A program made the position numbers and the translations under genes. The notes below the pieces were generated by a model that did no database searches, was not told the DNA's origin, and saw only the letters and a program-made list of their open reading frames with translations. Shown in pieces: positions 41,081 through 53,830 of a stretch of 64,000 bases of DNA. Within the stretch, counting starts at the first letter, position 1. The number at the start of each line of letters is the position of its first letter. The stretch comes from Gallionellaceae bacterium (GTDB lineage: Bacteria > Pseudomonadota > Gammaproteobacteria > Burkholderiales > Gallionellaceae). The stretch spans positions 62,001-126,000 of the forward strand of contig JAVBYO010000002.1 of NCBI GenBank assembly GCA_030823955.1, given 5' to 3'.

Positions 41081-43227
41081 TCAGGAGTAAATTTATGAGA
41101 CAGTTTATGGACCCAGTCCGCAGCATCATTCGTTTTGCCGTCGTGGCACTCTCCGTCTGGGCTGCCGGGGCGAACGCGGAGGTCGCCGGAGGTGATGCGA
41201 ACAGCATCCTGTCGCTTAATACCCTTTCGGCAGAAGGCGGCAAGCTGATCCTCAAAGTGGGCCTGAAGAGCCCGCTGCTCAATCAACCGGCGGCCTTTAC
41301 CATCAATACACCGCCGCGTATAGCTTTCGATTTCCCCAATACCGCCAACGGGCTGGGTAAATCGGCCCAGGACTTTGGCGACGGGGAGCTGCGTAGCGTC
41401 AACATCGTGCAGGCCGGGAACCGCACACGATTGGTGGTGAACCTCAACCAGATGTTGAACTATGACACCCGCATCGAAGGTAACGACCTGCTTATCACCC
41501 TGCAAGGCAAGGCGGCAACGGGCGGCGTCGAGCCGGTGACCACGGCACGTTTCGCCGAGGCGAAAGCTGGTGCCCAGGTGCACAGCTTGCGCGATGTCGA
41601 TTTCAAACGCGGCAAGAACGGTGAAGGGCGTGTCCAGATCGACCTGTCGGATGCCAATGTCGGCATCGATATCAAACAGCAGGGCAAGACGCTGGTGGTC
41701 GACTTCGCCAAGACCAACCTGCCCAGAAACCTGCAACGCAAACTGGATGTGATCGATTTCGGCACGCCGGTACAGATGGTCGACACCTTTGTGCAGGGCG
41801 AGAGCACCCGCATGGTCATCGAGCCCAAAGGCGCGTGGGAATACGCCGCTTATCAGACCGACAACAAGTTCATCATTGAGGTCAAGACAGTGGTGGAAGA
41901 TACCAGCAAGCTAGTCAAGGGTAGCGGCTCGGCCTACGCCGGCGACAAGCTGAGTCTGAACTTCCAGAACATCTCGACACGCGAAGCATTGAATGTGATC
42001 GCCGACTTTACCGATCTGAACATGGTGATCAGCGACACGGTCAGCGGCAACCTGACCCTGCGTCTGAAAGATGTGCCGTGGGATCAGGCATTGCAGATCA
42101 TCCTCGACACGCGCGGTTTGCTGCAGCAAAAAGAGGGCAATGTCATCATGGTCGCCCCGCGTGACGAGATCGCCGCGCGGCAGAAGGACGCGCTGACCAA
42201 CCAGCGTGTGATCAGTCTGCTGGAGCCTACCCAGACAGAGGCGTTCCCGCTGAACTATGCCAAGGTGGAAGATGTGAAAGCAGTGCTGGCGGGTTACCAG
42301 AAACCGGCAGCGAGCAGCGGCGGAGAAACCGGCAGCGAAGGTGCTACCACGGGAGGGGCCGAGGCCAGCAAGGCGGGTAGTGGCACGAGCAAAGACGAAG
42401 ACATCGCCGTCGATACCCGTACCAACACCCTGTATATCACGGCCAGACTTTCCCGTTTGACGCAGATTCGCGAAATCATCAAGAAGCTGGATGTCCCGGT
42501 GCGCCAGGTGTTGATCGAGGCCAGATTCGTTGAAGCCACGCGTTCTTACAATATGAAACTGGGCGGTCGTCTGGGATATACCGAATCTGGCACCACATCC
42601 ATCGGCGGTGGCAACACCATGCAGGTGAACAGTGTGTCGCAAGCCGCGCTGACCGGATTCCCGTCGGCGGCAGGCTCGTTGTCGCTGTCGCTGTTCGATC
42701 AATCGGCGACCAAGACATTGACGCTGGAGTTGGCAGCCTCGGAGCTGGATGAGACGATCAAATCAATCGCCAGTCCGCGTATCATGACCGGAGATTCGAC
42801 ACCGGCAACGATCAAGTCCGGGGTCGAGATTCCCTACACGATCGCCTCGACCGGAACTAACCCGGCCTCGACCGCGTTCAAAGCGGCAGTGTTGTCTTTG
42901 ACTGTGACACCCAAGATCACGCCGGACGACAAAGTGACGATGACGCTGGATGTGAAACAGGATACGGTGGGTACGCTCTACGGCGGTATTCCGAGCATCA
43001 ACAATAAACAGGTCACCACGACGGTGCTGGTGGAGAACGGCGGTACGGTGGTGATCGGCGGGGTCTATACTCAGGATACACAGGACTCGACCAACAAAGT
43101 GCCGTTGCTGGGCGATATCCCGCTGCTGGGTTGGCTGTTCAAGAACAAGGTCAATTCGGACATCAAGAAAGAATTGTTGATCTTCATTACACCGAAGATC
43201 CTGAAAGACAGTCTGAACGTAAATTAG
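41077..43227 (+). CDS. pilQ: Type IV pilus secretin PilQ
   Basis: AMIN domains, secretin C-terminus VLVENGGTVVIGGVYTQDTQDSTNKVPLLGDIPLLGWLFKNK; start may be 41095. Confidence 0.96.
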   Translation: MIRSKFMRQFMDPVRSIIRFAVVALSVWAAGANAEVAGGDANSILSLNTLSAEGGKLILKVGLKSPLLNQPAAFTINTPPRIAFDFPNTANGLGKSAQDFGDGELRSVNIVQAGNRTRLVVNLNQMLNYDTRIEGNDLLITLQGKAATGGVEPVTTARFAEAKAGAQVHSLRDVDFKRGKNGEGRVQIDLSDANVGIDIKQQGKTLVVDFAKTNLPRNLQRKLDVIDFGTPVQMVDTFVQGESTRMVIEPKGAWEYAAYQTDNKFIIEVKTVVEDTSKLVKGSGSAYAGDKLSLNFQNISTREALNVIADFTDLNMVISDTVSGNLTLRLKDVPWDQALQIILDTRGLLQQKEGNVIMVAPRDEIAARQKDALTNQRVISLLEPTQTEAFPLNYAKVEDVKAVLAGYQKPAASSGGETGSEGATTGGAEASKAGSGTSKDEDIAVDTRTNTLYITARLSRLTQIREIIKKLDVPVRQVLIEARFVEATRSYNMKLGGRLGYTESGTTSIGGGNTMQVNSVSQAALTGFPSAAGSLSLSLFDQSATKTLTLELAASELDETIKSIASPRIMTGDSTPATIKSGVEIPYTIASTGTNPASTAFKAAVLSLTVTPKITPDDKVTMTLDVKQDTVGTLYGGIPSINNKQVTTTVLVENGGTVVIGGVYTQDTQDSTNKVPLLGDIPLLGWLFKNKVNSDIKKELLIFITPKILKDSLNVN

Positions 43228-43245
43228 GCGGTTCGAGATTCAGAC

Positions 43246-43271
43246 AAAAGCCCGGGCGACCGGGCTTTTAT
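43246..43271 (+). terminator. Intrinsic terminator after pilQ
   Basis: AAAAGCCCGGGCGACCGGGCTTTTATT. Confidence 0.8.
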
Positions 43272-43315
43272 TCTTGGGCTGATGAATTTTGCACATTTCC
43301 GATACAATCCCAGCC

Positions 43316-44968
43316 ATGATAACGGTTAACACAACAGAGCCGAAACGCGCGTCCGGGAACATCGTTTTGGTCGGGATGATGGGAGCCGGGAAGACCACGG
43401 TGGGCCGCATGTTGGCCAAGCAACTGGGCAAGACCTTCGTCGACAGTGACGAGGAGATACAGAAACGCACGGGCGTCAAGATATCGCATATCTTCGATGT
43501 GGAAGGTGAAGACGGGTTCCGCCAGCGCGAGAGTGCTGTCCTGCAGGATCTGGCCCGGCTCGATAACATCGTGCTGGCGACGGGCGGCGGAGCGGTGCTG
43601 AGACCCGATAATCGCGAAGTGCTGCGCCAGAACGGACTGGTGATCTATTTGAAGAGCGGTGTGCATGATCTCTGGCAACGCACCCGCCACGACCATAACC
43701 GCCCCCTGTTGCAGACGGCCAATCCGCGCGCAAAACTGCAGGAGCTGTTCGACCAGCGCGACCCGATCTATGCCGCCGTCGCTGACCATGTGATTCACAC
43801 CGGCAGGCAAAGTGTACAGGTGCTGATCGCACGCCTCATCAAGAAAATACGCAATCCAGAACAATCTTTACCAGCGAAACAGACCATGCAGACATTGGAT
43901 GTGGGCCTGGCCGAGAGGAGTTATCAGATCCACATCGGCCAAGACCTGTTGAACCAGCCCGAGTTGTTGCTCAAACATATTCCGCACAAACGCGCGGCGG
44001 TCGTGAGCAATACCACGGTCGCACCGTTGTACCTGAAGATGCTGACCGACATATTGGACGGAGGCGGTATCCAAGTGGAGTCCATCATCCTGCCGGATGG
44101 CGAACAACACAAGAACACCACATCGCTGAACACTATCTATGACGCGCTGCTTTCCAGCCGGTGCGAGCGCAACACGCCGCTGATCGCACTCGGTGGCGGC
44201 GTCATTGGCGATATGACCGGCTATGCGGCGGCGACCTATCTGCGCGGCGTCCCCTTCATCCAGATCCCCACCACCCTGCTGTCGCAGGTGGATTCGTCGG
44301 TGGGTGGCAAGACCGGGATCAACCACCCTTTGGGCAAGAATATGATCGGTGCGTTCTACCAGCCGCAAGTGGTGATCGCCGATGTGGCGACGCTGGATAC
44401 GTTGCCGGACAAAGAGTTGCGGGCGGGGATCGCGGAGGTTATCAAATATGGCCTGATCCGCGACCTGCCCTTTTTGGAATGGCTGGAGCAGAACATCGAT
44501 AAGCTGCTACAACGCGATGCGGAGGCGCTGCAATATGCCATCGTCCGCAGCTGCCGCAACAAAGCGGAAGTCGTCGGCGTGGACGAGCGGGAAAGCGGCG
44601 AACGCGCCTTGCTGAACTTGGGACATACCTTCGGTCACGCCATCGAGAACGCCATGGGTTACGGAGTTTGGCTGCACGGAGAAGCGGTCGCTGCGGGGAC
44701 GGTGATGGCCGCCGATCTGTCGCGACGGCTGGGCTGGCTTGGTGAACAGGACGTGGAACGCGTCAAGAACCTGTTCGTGCGCGCGGGCCTGCCGGTCAGG
44801 GGACCGCAGATGGCGGTGGAGCGGTATCTGGAGCTGATGGGTTTGGACAAAAAGGTCGCCGACGGAAAGATCCGCTTCGTGTTGTTGAAGAATCTGGGCG
44901 AAGCGGTCATCACCGGCGATGTGGCCGCAACATCGCTGCGTGAGACCCTGGAGTCTTGCAGTGTCTAG
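43316..44968 (+). CDS. aroKB: Bifunctional shikimate kinase / 3-dehydroquinate synthase (AroK-AroB fusion)
   Basis: Single uninterrupted [21 protein letters not shown] (AroK P-loop) followed by [18 protein letters not shown]...[19 protein letters not shown] (AroB). Confidence 0.94.
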   Translation: MITVNTTEPKRASGNIVLVGMMGAGKTTVGRMLAKQLGKTFVDSDEEIQKRTGVKISHIFDVEGEDGFRQRESAVLQDLARLDNIVLATGGGAVLRPDNREVLRQNGLVIYLKSGVHDLWQRTRHDHNRPLLQTANPRAKLQELFDQRDPIYAAVADHVIHTGRQSVQVLIARLIKKIRNPEQSLPAKQTMQTLDVGLAERSYQIHIGQDLLNQPELLLKHIPHKRAAVVSNTTVAPLYLKMLTDILDGGGIQVESIILPDGEQHKNTTSLNTIYDALLSSRCERNTPLIALGGGVIGDMTGYAAATYLRGVPFIQIPTTLLSQVDSSVGGKTGINHPLGKNMIGAFYQPQVVIADVATLDTLPDKELRAGIAEVIKYGLIRDLPFLEWLEQNIDKLLQRDAEALQYAIVRSCRNKAEVVGVDERESGERALLNLGHTFGHAIENAMGYGVWLHGEAVAAGTVMAADLSRRLGWLGEQDVERVKNLFVRAGLPVRGPQMAVERYLELMGLDKKVADGKIRFVLLKNLGEAVITGDVAATSLRETLESCSV

Positions 44969-46085
44969 TGCTCTTGCTCCATACGCGGCCACCCCGGAGC
45001 GTTCTCGCGGGCGCAGGGTGCACGAGGACGCACCTCCGGGCAGGAGCGAATTCCAGCGCGACCGTGACCGCATCATCCATTCCAGCGCATTCCGTCGGCT
45101 GGAATACAAGACGCAGGTGTTTGTGAACCACGAGGGCGACCTCTTCCGTACCCGGCTCACACACAGTATCGAAGTTGCCCAGATCGGCCGCTCGATCGCC
45201 CGCCGTCTGGCTTTGAACGAGGATCTCGTCGAAGCGATCTCGCTGGCCCACGATCTCGGCCATACGCCGTTCGGCCATGCCGGACAGGATGCGCTGAATG
45301 CCTGTATGAAGGAGTACGGCGGCTTCGAACACAATCTGCAATCGTTGCGCGTGGTCGATGTGCTGGAGGAGCGCTATGCCGACTTTGACGGCCTCAACCT
45401 TTGTTTTGAAACGCGGGAAGGCATACTCAAACATTGTTCGCTGGAGGATGCGGCGCAACTGGGCGAGGTGGGGGCGCGCTTTCGCAACGACCAGCGCCCG
45501 ACCCTGGAAGCACAGATCGCCAACCTGGCGGACGAGATCGCCTATAACAACCACGATGTGGACGACGGTTTGCGTTCGGGCTTGATCACGCTGGAGCAGC
45601 TGGCCTCGGTGCGTTTGTTCTCCGGGCATCTGGATGAGGTACGCAAAGCTTATCCGGCACTGGCCGAGCGTCGCGTGATCCACGAGACCATACGGCGCAT
45701 GATCAACACTCTGGTCAGCGACCTGATTCGCCAGACCGAAGACAACATCCGCGCACAAACCCTGCGCGATGTGGATGAGGTACGCAAAGCGCCGGCATTG
45801 GTGGCTTTCGGCCCGCAGATGCTGGAACTCAACCGCGAACTAAAGGCATTCTTGCGTACCCATCTATACCGGCATTATCGCGTGATGAGGATGAGCGCCA
45901 AGGCCCACCGTATCGTCAGCGAGCTGTTCCAGGCGTTCATGTCGGACCGCCGGCTACTGCCGCCGCAGTTCCTGCGTGCCGCCGAGACCGAACATGCCCG
46001 CTCGGTGGCTGATTACATCGCCGGTATGACCGACCGTTACGCCATCAGAGAGCATCGCCGCCTGTTTGCGGTGGAAGAGAACTGA
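44961..46085 (+). CDS. dgt: Deoxyguanosinetriphosphate triphosphohydrolase-like HD protein
   Basis: [48 protein letters not shown] start overlapping the aroKB stop. Confidence 0.94.
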   Translation: MSSALAPYAATPERSRGRRVHEDAPPGRSEFQRDRDRIIHSSAFRRLEYKTQVFVNHEGDLFRTRLTHSIEVAQIGRSIARRLALNEDLVEAISLAHDLGHTPFGHAGQDALNACMKEYGGFEHNLQSLRVVDVLEERYADFDGLNLCFETREGILKHCSLEDAAQLGEVGARFRNDQRPTLEAQIANLADEIAYNNHDVDDGLRSGLITLEQLASVRLFSGHLDEVRKAYPALAERRVIHETIRRMINTLVSDLIRQTEDNIRAQTLRDVDEVRKAPALVAFGPQMLELNRELKAFLRTHLYRHYRVMRMSAKAHRIVSELFQAFMSDRRLLPPQFLRAAETEHARSVADYIAGMTDRYAIREHRRLFAVEEN

Positions 46086-46232
46086 ATCCTTCATCGCGAC
46101 CGCTGCGGATCCGGACGGAACAGCTTCGGGTTCGATATTGCTGATAGCCTCCAGACAAGGTAACATTCACGCCCTTTCGCTTTTGAAATTAGAGGCGGCG
46201 GCGTGTGCCGTCGCATTTGTCGTACAGATTTA

Positions 46233-49200
46233 ATGAGGAACAACGTGAGCGATTCTTCGTTGCAAGAGAACTTCGAAACCCCGCTAGTGGGGTTGCCCGC
46301 CCAGCAGGGACTCTATGATCCGCGCCAGGAGCGCGATGCCTGCGGCGTGGGTTTTGTGGCACACATCAAGGGAAAACAAAGCCATGACATGGTGCGTCAG
46401 GGTTTGCAGATTCTTGAGAACCTGACCCACCGCGGCGCGGTGGGCGCCGACCCCTTGGCGGGCGACGGCGCGGGAATTCTGATCCAGATCCCGGATAAAT
46501 TCATGCGCGACGAGATGGGCTGGGGCAACATCCAGTTGCCGCCGGTCGGTGAATACGGTGTCGGCATGATCTTCCTGCCGCGCGGCGAAGTAGCTCGCAG
46601 CGCGTGCGAAAAAATGGTCGCCAAGAAAATCGCGGCAGAGGGACAGGAGCTGATCGGTTGGCGCGATGTGCCGGTGGACAGTAGCGGTCTGGGTGAAAGT
46701 GTCAAAGCGGTCGAGCCGGTAGTGCGCCAGGTGTTCATCGGGCGCGGCAAAAAGACCAGGGACCAGGACAGTTTCGAGCGCAAGCTGTTTGTCATCCGCA
46801 AGACGGTTGAACATGCCGTGCGCGCACTGGATAAGGGATTGGGCAAGGGTTTCTACATCCCGTCACTATCTTCGCGCACCGTGGTATACAAGGGGATGTT
46901 ACTGGCCGACCAGGTCGGCAAATACTTCCTCGATCTGCAAGATGCGCGTGTGATCAGCGCCATGGCGCTGGTACACCAGCGCTTCTCCACCAATACTTTC
47001 CCGACCTGGGATCTGGCGCATCCGTTCCGCATGATCGCCCACAACGGCGAGATTAACACCCTGCGCGGCAACGTCAACTGGATGGCCGCCCGTCATGCGG
47101 CGATGTCGTCCAAGTTCCTTGGTGAAGACCTGGAGAAATTGTGGCCGCTGATCGTCGAGGGCCAGTCTGATTCGGCCTGTTTCGACAACGCGCTGGAGCT
47201 GCTGGTGGCGGGCGGATATTCGCTGCCGCACGCGATGATGTTGCTGATCCCCGAGGCTTGGGCAGGCAATCCCTTGATGGATGAAGAGCGCCGCGCTTTC
47301 TACGAATATCATGCCGCACTGATGGAGCCGTGGGATGGCCCCGCCGCCGTGGCGTTCACCGACGGCCGCATGATCGGTGCGACACTGGACCGCAACGGAC
47401 TGCGTCCGGCGCGTTACCTCATCACCGAAGACGATATTGTGCTGATGGCGTCGGAGATGGGTGTGTTACCGATCCCGCAAAACAAGATCGTGAAAAAATG
47501 GCGTCTGCAGCCGGGCAAGATGTTCCTCATCGACATGCAGGCCGGGCGTATCGTGGACGATGCCGAACTGAAGACCCAGCTGGCGACCGCCAAGCCGTAT
47601 CGCAAATGGATTGAAAAGTCGCGTTATTTCCTGGCCGATCTGCCGGAAGCAAAGGACAAATCACAGGCGCAGGAAAGCCTGCTGGATATCCAGCAGGCTT
47701 TCGGTTACACACAGGAAGACGTGAAGTTCCTGATCGCGCCAATGGCGGCGGCAGGGGAAGAAGCGACCGGCTCGATGGGGACGGATGCTGCTTTGCCGGT
47801 GCTGTCGAACAAGAACAAGGTGTTGTACAACTACTTCCAGCAACTGTTCGCGCAGGTGACCAATCCGCCGATCGACCCGATCCGCGAAGAGATCGTCATG
47901 TCGCTGACCACCTTCATCGGCCCCAAACCCAACTTGTTGGGCATCGACGAGACTAATCCACCTTTGCGTCTCGAAGCGCATCAGCCGGTATTGTCGAATG
48001 ATGATATCGCCAAGTTGCGCAACATCCACAAGGCGACCAAGGGCCAATTCAAGGCGCTGGTACTGGATATCACTTATCCGGCCAAACAGGGCACCAAGGG
48101 TTGTGCCGCCGCACTGAAAGCATTGCGCAAGGCCGCGAGCCAATCCGTGGCCGACGGCTACAACATCCTGATCCTGTCCGACCGCAATGTGACGCGCGAA
48201 CGTGTGGCGATCCCCGCACTGCTGGCAACTTCCGGTGTGCATCATCATCTGGTACGCGCCGGTCTGCGCACCAGCACCGGTTTGGTGGTGGATACCGGCT
48301 CCGCTCGCGAGACACACCATATCGCCCTGTTGGCCGGTTATGGTGCGGAAGCAGTGTGCCCGTGGCTGGCGTTCGACACGATCACATCCATCGCCGCGCA
48401 ACTGCCCGGCGGCATCGATGCAAAAGAAGCTAAAAAACGTTTCATCAAAGGCATCAACAAAGGCCTGTTGAAAGTGATGTCCAAGATGGGTATCTCGACT
48501 TACCAGTCCTATTGCGGCGCACAGATCTTCGAGGCGATCGGATTGAATGCGGAGTTCGTGGCCGAGTATTTCACCGGCACGGCGACGCAGATCGAAGGTA
48601 TCGGCCTGGCGGAAGTGGCGGAGGAGGCCGCGCGTATGCATAGCGCGGCGTTCAGTACCGATCCGGTGCTGGCCGATATGCTGGAAGCGGGCGGGGAATA
48701 TGCGGTGCGTGCACGCGGCGAGGAGCACATGTGGACGGCGGATTCCATCGCCAAGTTGCAGCATGCGACGCGTTCCAACAACTTCAACACCTACAAAGAG
48801 TATGCCACGCTGATCAACGAGCAGGCGAACAAACTGAAGACCTTGCGTGGTCTGTTTGAGATTCGGCCACTGGGCGCACCCGTGCCGCTGGCCGAAGTCG
48901 AGCCTGCGCAAGCGATCGTCAAACGTTTCGCCACCGGCGCGATGTCGCTGGGTTCCATCTCGACCGAAGCACACACGACCCTGGCCATCGCGATGAACCG
49001 CATCGGCGGCAAGTCCAATACCGGCGAGGGTGGTGAAGACGCCAACCGCTTCCGCACTTTGCATGCGGGCGAGAAGTTGTCCGAGATCATCGGCAAGAAA
49101 CGTATCGAAGCCGATCTGGTGATGAAAGACGGCGACTCGCTGCGTTCACGCATCAAACAGGTCGCATCGGGGCGCTTCGGTGTGACAGCCGAATACCTGA

Positions 49201-50939
49201 GCAGCGCGGACCAGATCCAGATCAAGATGGCACAGGGTGCGAAGCCCGGCGAAGGCGGACAGTTGCCCGGTGGCAAGGTGTCCGAGTACATCGCCAAGCT
49301 GCGTTTCTCGGTGCCGGGAGTGGGTCTGATCTCTCCTCCCCCGCATCATGACATCTACTCCATCGAGGATCTGGCACAACTGATCCACGATCTGAAGAAT
49401 TCCAATCCGACCGCGTCAATTTCGGTCAAGCTGGTATCCGAGATCGGTGTGGGCACCGTGGCGGCTGGTGTTTCCAAAGCCAAGGCCGACCACATCGTGG
49501 TGTCCGGTTTTGACGGCGGTACCGGTGCGTCGCCGCTGTCCTCCATCAAACACGCGGGTACACCGTGGGAGCTGGGTCTGGCCGAGGCGCAGCAGACCTT
49601 GGTGCTGAACAAGCTGCGCGGCCGTATCGGCCTGCAGGTGGACGGTCAGTTGAAGACCGGACGCGATGTGCTGATCGGTGCGCTGCTGGGAGCGGACGAA
49701 TTCGGTTTCGCCACGGCACCGCTGGTGGTGGAAGGCTGCATCATGATGCGCAAATGCCACCTCAACACCTGTCCGGTCGGCGTGGCCACGCAAGACCCGG
49801 CGCTACGCAAAAAATTCACCGGCCAGCCGGAACACGTGGTGAACTATTTCTTCTTCGTTGCCGAAGAAGTGCGCGAGCTGATGGCGCAGATGGGTATCCG
49901 CAAGTTCGACGACCTCATCGGGCGCAGCGATTTGCTGGATGTGAAACAGGGCATCGCGCATTGGAAGTCGCAGGGGCTGGATTTCTCCAAGGTCTTCTAT
50001 CAGCCGAAGGTCGGTGCCGAAGTGGCCCGTCGCCATACCGAGACGCAGGATCACGAACTCATCAAGGCGCTGGACAACCAGTTGATCGCCCAGGCCAAAG
50101 AGGCGCTGGACGCAAAACGTGTGGTCAACATCGAGGCCAACATCAGCAACGTCAACCGTACCGTCGGTACCATGTTGTCGCATGAAGTCGCCAAGCGTTA
50201 CGGCCAGGCGGGCTTGCCTGACGGCACCATCAATGTGAAGTTGTACGGTACCGCCGGCCAGAGTTTCGCGGCCTTTTTGGCGCACGGTGTCAGCTTCGAG
50301 CTGAACGGTGAGGGTAACGACTACGTGGGCAAGGGTCTGTGCGGCGGTCGCGTGGTCGTCAAGCCGGCGGCGGATTGCAAGATTGTGGCGGAAGAGAACA
50401 TCATCGTGGGCAACACCGTGTTGTACGGCGCGACCTCGGGTGAATGTTATTTCCGCGGCGTGGCCGGCGAACGTTTCGCGGTGCGCAATTCCGGCGCGGT
50501 GGCGGTGGTCGAGGGCGTGGGCGACCATGGCTGCGAATACATGACCGGCGGCATGGTTATCGTGCTGGGATCGACCGGGCGCAATTTCGCTGCGGGCATG
50601 TCCGGCGGCGTGGCTTATGTGTTGGACGAGGACGGCACCTTCCCCAAACGCTGCAACATGTCTATGGTGCAACTGGAGCCGGTGCCGGAAGAGGTCGCCG
50701 CCAGCGAGATGGGCGCGCTCGACACACATGGTCGTGTGCATTTCAACCATCTGAACAAGGCCGATGAGGCCGCCCTGCGCGGCAAGATCGAAAAGCATCT
50801 GCGCTATACCGGCAGTGCCCGTGCCAAACAGATACTGGACAACTGGGCGACGTACCTGCCCAAATTCGTGAAGGTCATGCCGACCGAATACCGTCGTGCC
50901 TTGCTAGAGATAGCGGCGCAACAGAAGGAGGCCGCATAA
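46233..50939 (+). CDS. gltB: Glutamate synthase large subunit
   Basis: [58 protein letters not shown]-like [15 protein letters not shown]. Confidence 0.98.
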   Translation: MRNNVSDSSLQENFETPLVGLPAQQGLYDPRQERDACGVGFVAHIKGKQSHDMVRQGLQILENLTHRGAVGADPLAGDGAGILIQIPDKFMRDEMGWGNIQLPPVGEYGVGMIFLPRGEVARSACEKMVAKKIAAEGQELIGWRDVPVDSSGLGESVKAVEPVVRQVFIGRGKKTRDQDSFERKLFVIRKTVEHAVRALDKGLGKGFYIPSLSSRTVVYKGMLLADQVGKYFLDLQDARVISAMALVHQRFSTNTFPTWDLAHPFRMIAHNGEINTLRGNVNWMAARHAAMSSKFLGEDLEKLWPLIVEGQSDSACFDNALELLVAGGYSLPHAMMLLIPEAWAGNPLMDEERRAFYEYHAALMEPWDGPAAVAFTDGRMIGATLDRNGLRPARYLITEDDIVLMASEMGVLPIPQNKIVKKWRLQPGKMFLIDMQAGRIVDDAELKTQLATAKPYRKWIEKSRYFLADLPEAKDKSQAQESLLDIQQAFGYTQEDVKFLIAPMAAAGEEATGSMGTDAALPVLSNKNKVLYNYFQQLFAQVTNPPIDPIREEIVMSLTTFIGPKPNLLGIDETNPPLRLEAHQPVLSNDDIAKLRNIHKATKGQFKALVLDITYPAKQGTKGCAAALKALRKAASQSVADGYNILILSDRNVTRERVAIPALLATSGVHHHLVRAGLRTSTGLVVDTGSARETHHIALLAGYGAEAVCPWLAFDTITSIAAQLPGGIDAKEAKKRFIKGINKGLLKVMSKMGISTYQSYCGAQIFEAIGLNAEFVAEYFTGTATQIEGIGLAEVAEEAARMHSAAFSTDPVLADMLEAGGEYAVRARGEEHMWTADSIAKLQHATRSNNFNTYKEYATLINEQANKLKTLRGLFEIRPLGAPVPLAEVEPAQAIVKRFATGAMSLGSISTEAHTTLAIAMNRIGGKSNTGEGGEDANRFRTLHAGEKLSEIIGKKRIEADLVMKDGDSLRSRIKQVASGRFGVTAEYLSSADQIQIKMAQGAKPGEGGQLPGGKVSEYIAKLRFSVPGVGLISPPPHHDIYSIEDLAQLIHDLKNSNPTASISVKLVSEIGVGTVAAGVSKAKADHIVVSGFDGGTGASPLSSIKHAGTPWELGLAEAQQTLVLNKLRGRIGLQVDGQLKTGRDVLIGALLGADEFGFATAPLVVEGCIMMRKCHLNTCPVGVATQDPALRKKFTGQPEHVVNYFFFVAEEVRELMAQMGIRKFDDLIGRSDLLDVKQGIAHWKSQGLDFSKVFYQPKVGAEVARRHTETQDHELIKALDNQLIAQAKEALDAKRVVNIEANISNVNRTVGTMLSHEVAKRYGQAGLPDGTINVKLYGTAGQSFAAFLAHGVSFELNGEGNDYVGKGLCGGRVVVKPAADCKIVAEENIIVGNTVLYGATSGECYFRGVAGERFAVRNSGAVAVVEGVGDHGCEYMTGGMVIVLGSTGRNFAAGMSGGVAYVLDEDGTFPKRCNMSMVQLEPVPEEVAASEMGALDTHGRVHFNHLNKADEAALRGKIEKHLRYTGSARAKQILDNWATYLPKFVKVMPTEYRRALLEIAAQQKEAA

Positions 50940-52402
50940 TGGGTAAGCCAACCGGATTCATGGAATTTGATCGCGTCAGTGAAGGTTACGCGCCGGTCGA
51001 GCAGCGTCTGAAGCATTATCAGGAGTTCGTCGCGCATCTGAGTGATGCCGAGGCCAAACAGCAGGGCGCGCGCTGTATGGATTGCGGCATTCCGTTCTGC
51101 AATAACGGTTGCCCGGTCAACAACATCATCCCCGACTGGAACGACCTGGTATATCGCGGCAACTGGAAGCAGGCGCTGGACGTGTTGCATTCCACCAACA
51201 ACTTCCCCGAAGTGACCGGCCGCATCTGCCCGGCACCGTGTGAAGCGGCGTGTACGCTGAACATCAACAACGACGCTGTCGGTATCAAGTCGATCGAACA
51301 CGCCATCATCGATAAGGGCGGCGAGAGCGGCTGGGTGGTTCCGCAACCCGCACAGAAAAAGACCGGTAAAAAGGTCGCGGTGGTTGGTTCCGGCCCGTCC
51401 GGTCTGGCTGCGGCACAACAATTGGCGCGCGCCGGTCACGCGGTGACGGTGTTCGAGAAGAACAGCCGTATCGGCGGTCTGATGCGTTACGGCATCCCAG
51501 ACTTCAAGCTGGACAAGCGTTTGATCGACTGGCGCATGGCACAACTTGCCGCCGAAGGCGTCAAGTTCCAGACGAATACCTTTGTCGGCAAAGAACTGCC
51601 GGGCAAGGGTATCGCCAACGATGCGAAGAAGGTCGTCAGCCCGAAAGAGCTACAAAAGGAGTTCGATGCCGTGATCCTCGCGGGAGGTGCCGAGCAGCCG
51701 CGCGACCTGCCGGTGCCGGGGCGCGAGTTGAAAGGTGTGTATTACGCACTGGAGTTCCTCATTCCGCAGAACAAAGAAGTGGCCGGTGACGGCAAGAACC
51801 CGATCAATGTCGCGGGCAAAGATGTCGTCGTCATCGGCGGCGGCGACACCGGCTCGGACTGTGTCGGTACTTCGAACCGCCACGGTGCGGCATCGGTGAC
51901 CCAGATCGAAGTGATGCCGCGCGCACCGGATCAAGAGAACAAGCCGCTGACCTGGCCGTATTGGCCGCTCAAGTTGCGCACCTCCAGTTCGCATGACGAG
52001 GGTTGCGTACGCGACTGGGCCATCGCCACCAAGGAATTCGTCGGCGAGAACGGCGTGCTTAAAGCCATCAAGGCAGTACGCGTCGAATTCAAGGACGGCA
52101 AGATGGGCGAAGTGCCGGGCAGCGAGTTCGAGATCAAAGCCGACTTCGTGTTCCTCGCTATGGGCTTCACCAATCCGCTGGCGCAGGTGTTGGATGCATT
52201 CGGGGTCGAGAAGGACGCGCGTGGCAATATCAAAGCCGCTACCGAAGGCGCGCTCTGTTACCAGACCAGTGCCAAGAAGGTATTTGCCGCGGGTGATATG
52301 CGGCGCGGCCAGTCGCTGGTGGTATGGGCGATCCGCGAGGGGCGACAAGCGGCACGTGCAGTGGATGAGTATTTGATGGGCAGCTCCGTTTTGCCCCGAT
52401 AA
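50939..52402 (+). CDS. gltD: Glutamate synthase small subunit
   Basis: [47 protein letters not shown]. Confidence 0.97.
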   Translation: MGKPTGFMEFDRVSEGYAPVEQRLKHYQEFVAHLSDAEAKQQGARCMDCGIPFCNNGCPVNNIIPDWNDLVYRGNWKQALDVLHSTNNFPEVTGRICPAPCEAACTLNINNDAVGIKSIEHAIIDKGGESGWVVPQPAQKKTGKKVAVVGSGPSGLAAAQQLARAGHAVTVFEKNSRIGGLMRYGIPDFKLDKRLIDWRMAQLAAEGVKFQTNTFVGKELPGKGIANDAKKVVSPKELQKEFDAVILAGGAEQPRDLPVPGRELKGVYYALEFLIPQNKEVAGDGKNPINVAGKDVVVIGGGDTGSDCVGTSNRHGAASVTQIEVMPRAPDQENKPLTWPYWPLKLRTSSSHDEGCVRDWAIATKEFVGENGVLKAIKAVRVEFKDGKMGEVPGSEFEIKADFVFLAMGFTNPLAQVLDAFGVEKDARGNIKAATEGALCYQTSAKKVFAAGDMRRGQSLVVWAIREGRQAARAVDEYLMGSSVLPR

Positions 52403-52421
52403 TAAAAAATAAAAACAAATC

Positions 52422-52450
52422 CACCACAGAGACACCGAGACACAGAGAAA
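52422..52450 (+). repeat. Left arm of CACAGAGACAC-type inverted repeat
   Basis: CACCACAGAGACACCGAGACACAGAGAAA; inverted copy at 52531-52560, related copy near 25144-25168. Confidence 0.75.
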
Positions 52451-52530
52451 GGCAACAACAGAAACTGATTCGACAGCGCACAAAATGATTATGGGTTGGT
52501 TGGTGCATGAGTTTTGGTTTGAGGTTTTGT

Positions 52531-52560
52531 TTTTCTCCGTGTTTTTGTGTCTCTGTGGTG
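52531..52560 (-). repeat. Right arm of CACAGAGACAC-type inverted repeat
   Basis: TTTTCTCCGTGTTTTTGTGTCTCTGTGGTG, near reverse complement of 52422-52450. Confidence 0.75.
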
Positions 52561-52579
52561 AAATTCTTTAGGGATCACC

Positions 52580-53644
52580 ATGAACTTCAAAGTAAAGAAC
52601 GACACTTTTTTGCGCGCGTTGTTGCGAGAGCCTACCGAATACACTCCATTGTGGATGATGCGCCAGGCAGGCCGTTACTTGCCGGAATACTGTGCCACGC
52701 GCAAGCGCGCAGGCAGCTTCCTCGACCTGTGCAAGAGCCCGGACATGGCGACGGAAGTGACCTTGCAACCGCTGGATCGTTTCCCGCTGGATGCCGCCAT
52801 TCTGTTCTCCGACATCCTGACCGTGCCCGATGCGATGGGCTTGGGACTGTATTTTTCCGAAGGCGAAGGCCCGAAGTTCGAGCGCCCGCTGAAGACGGAA
52901 GCCGAAATCAAGGCGTTGCGCGTGCCGGACATCGGCAAAGATTTGAAATATGTGACCGATGCGGTAACGCAAATTCGCAAAGCGCTGGATGGGCGCGTGC
53001 CGCTGATCGGTTTCTCCGGCAGCCCGTGGACCCTGTCCTGCTACATGGTCGAGGGCGGCAGCAGCAGCGACTACGCCAAGGTGAAGACCTTGATGTACAA
53101 AGAGCCCAAGCTGATGCACCACATCCTCAGTACGACTGCTGATGCCGTGACGCAATACCTGAACGCGCAGATCGAAGCTGGCGCGCAAGCCGTGATGATC
53201 TTCGATTCCTGGGGCGGGGCGCTGTCACACGGCGCGTATCATGAATTCTCGCTGCCCTATATGCAGCGTATCGTGGCCGGGCTGATCAAGGAAAAAGACG
53301 GCGTACGCATCCCTTCCATCGTGTTCACCAAGGGCGGCGGATTGTGGATCGAGAGCATCGCCGATATCGGTTGTGACGCGGTCGGTCTGGACTGGACCAT
53401 GGACATCGGTGTGGCGCGTCAGAAGGTCGGCCACAAAGTCGCGCTACAGGGCAATATCGACCCGACGGTCTTGTTCGCCACTCCCGATGTGATTCGCAAC
53501 GAAGTCGAGAAAGTCTTGGGCAGCTATGGTTACGGTAGCGGTCATGTGTTCAATCTGGGGCACGGTATCTCGCAATTCACTGACCCGGACAATGCCGCCG
53601 CGCTGGTGCAAGCCGTGCATGAGCTCAGCAAAAAATATCATTAA
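52580..53644 (+). CDS. hemE: Uroporphyrinogen decarboxylase
   Basis: [40 protein letters not shown]. Confidence 0.98.
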   Translation: MNFKVKNDTFLRALLREPTEYTPLWMMRQAGRYLPEYCATRKRAGSFLDLCKSPDMATEVTLQPLDRFPLDAAILFSDILTVPDAMGLGLYFSEGEGPKFERPLKTEAEIKALRVPDIGKDLKYVTDAVTQIRKALDGRVPLIGFSGSPWTLSCYMVEGGSSSDYAKVKTLMYKEPKLMHHILSTTADAVTQYLNAQIEAGAQAVMIFDSWGGALSHGAYHEFSLPYMQRIVAGLIKEKDGVRIPSIVFTKGGGLWIESIADIGCDAVGLDWTMDIGVARQKVGHKVALQGNIDPTVLFATPDVIRNEVEKVLGSYGYGSGHVFNLGHGISQFTDPDNAAALVQAVHELSKKYH

Positions 53645-53666
53645 AAGCGCTTGACAAGCGATGCGG

Positions 53667-53675
53667 TTATACACA
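53667..53675 (+). promoter_or_regulatory. DnaA box (TTATACACA)
   Basis: Matches TTATNCACA; hemE-priA intergenic. Confidence 0.55.
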
Positions 53676-53691
53676 AGGCATCGGATCAGAC

Positions 53692-53724
53692 AAAGGCCGC
53701 AGGTTGTTTCCTGCGGCCTTTGTT
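53692..53724 (+). terminator. Intrinsic terminator after hemE
   Basis: AAAGGCCGCAGG-TTGTTT-CCTGCGGCCTTT. Confidence 0.85.
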
Positions 53725-53830
53725 GTTTGTTGCGCAATACGTTGATAAATAAGCCATAATTATGCAGCCCGAAATTTGGGCAGAGCAAAAAACCGTATAT
53801 ATCATTAGCAGTTAGCCGTATTGTTGAGAC

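Noticed and set aside
47661-49064. 467-aa ORF antisense to gltB
   Set aside because: Lies wholly within gltB with no coding signature; third-position GC artefact.
52422-52560. Terminal inverted repeats of an insertion sequence
   Set aside because: Only about 80 bp lies between the arms and there is no transposase; better described as a small dispersed repeat.
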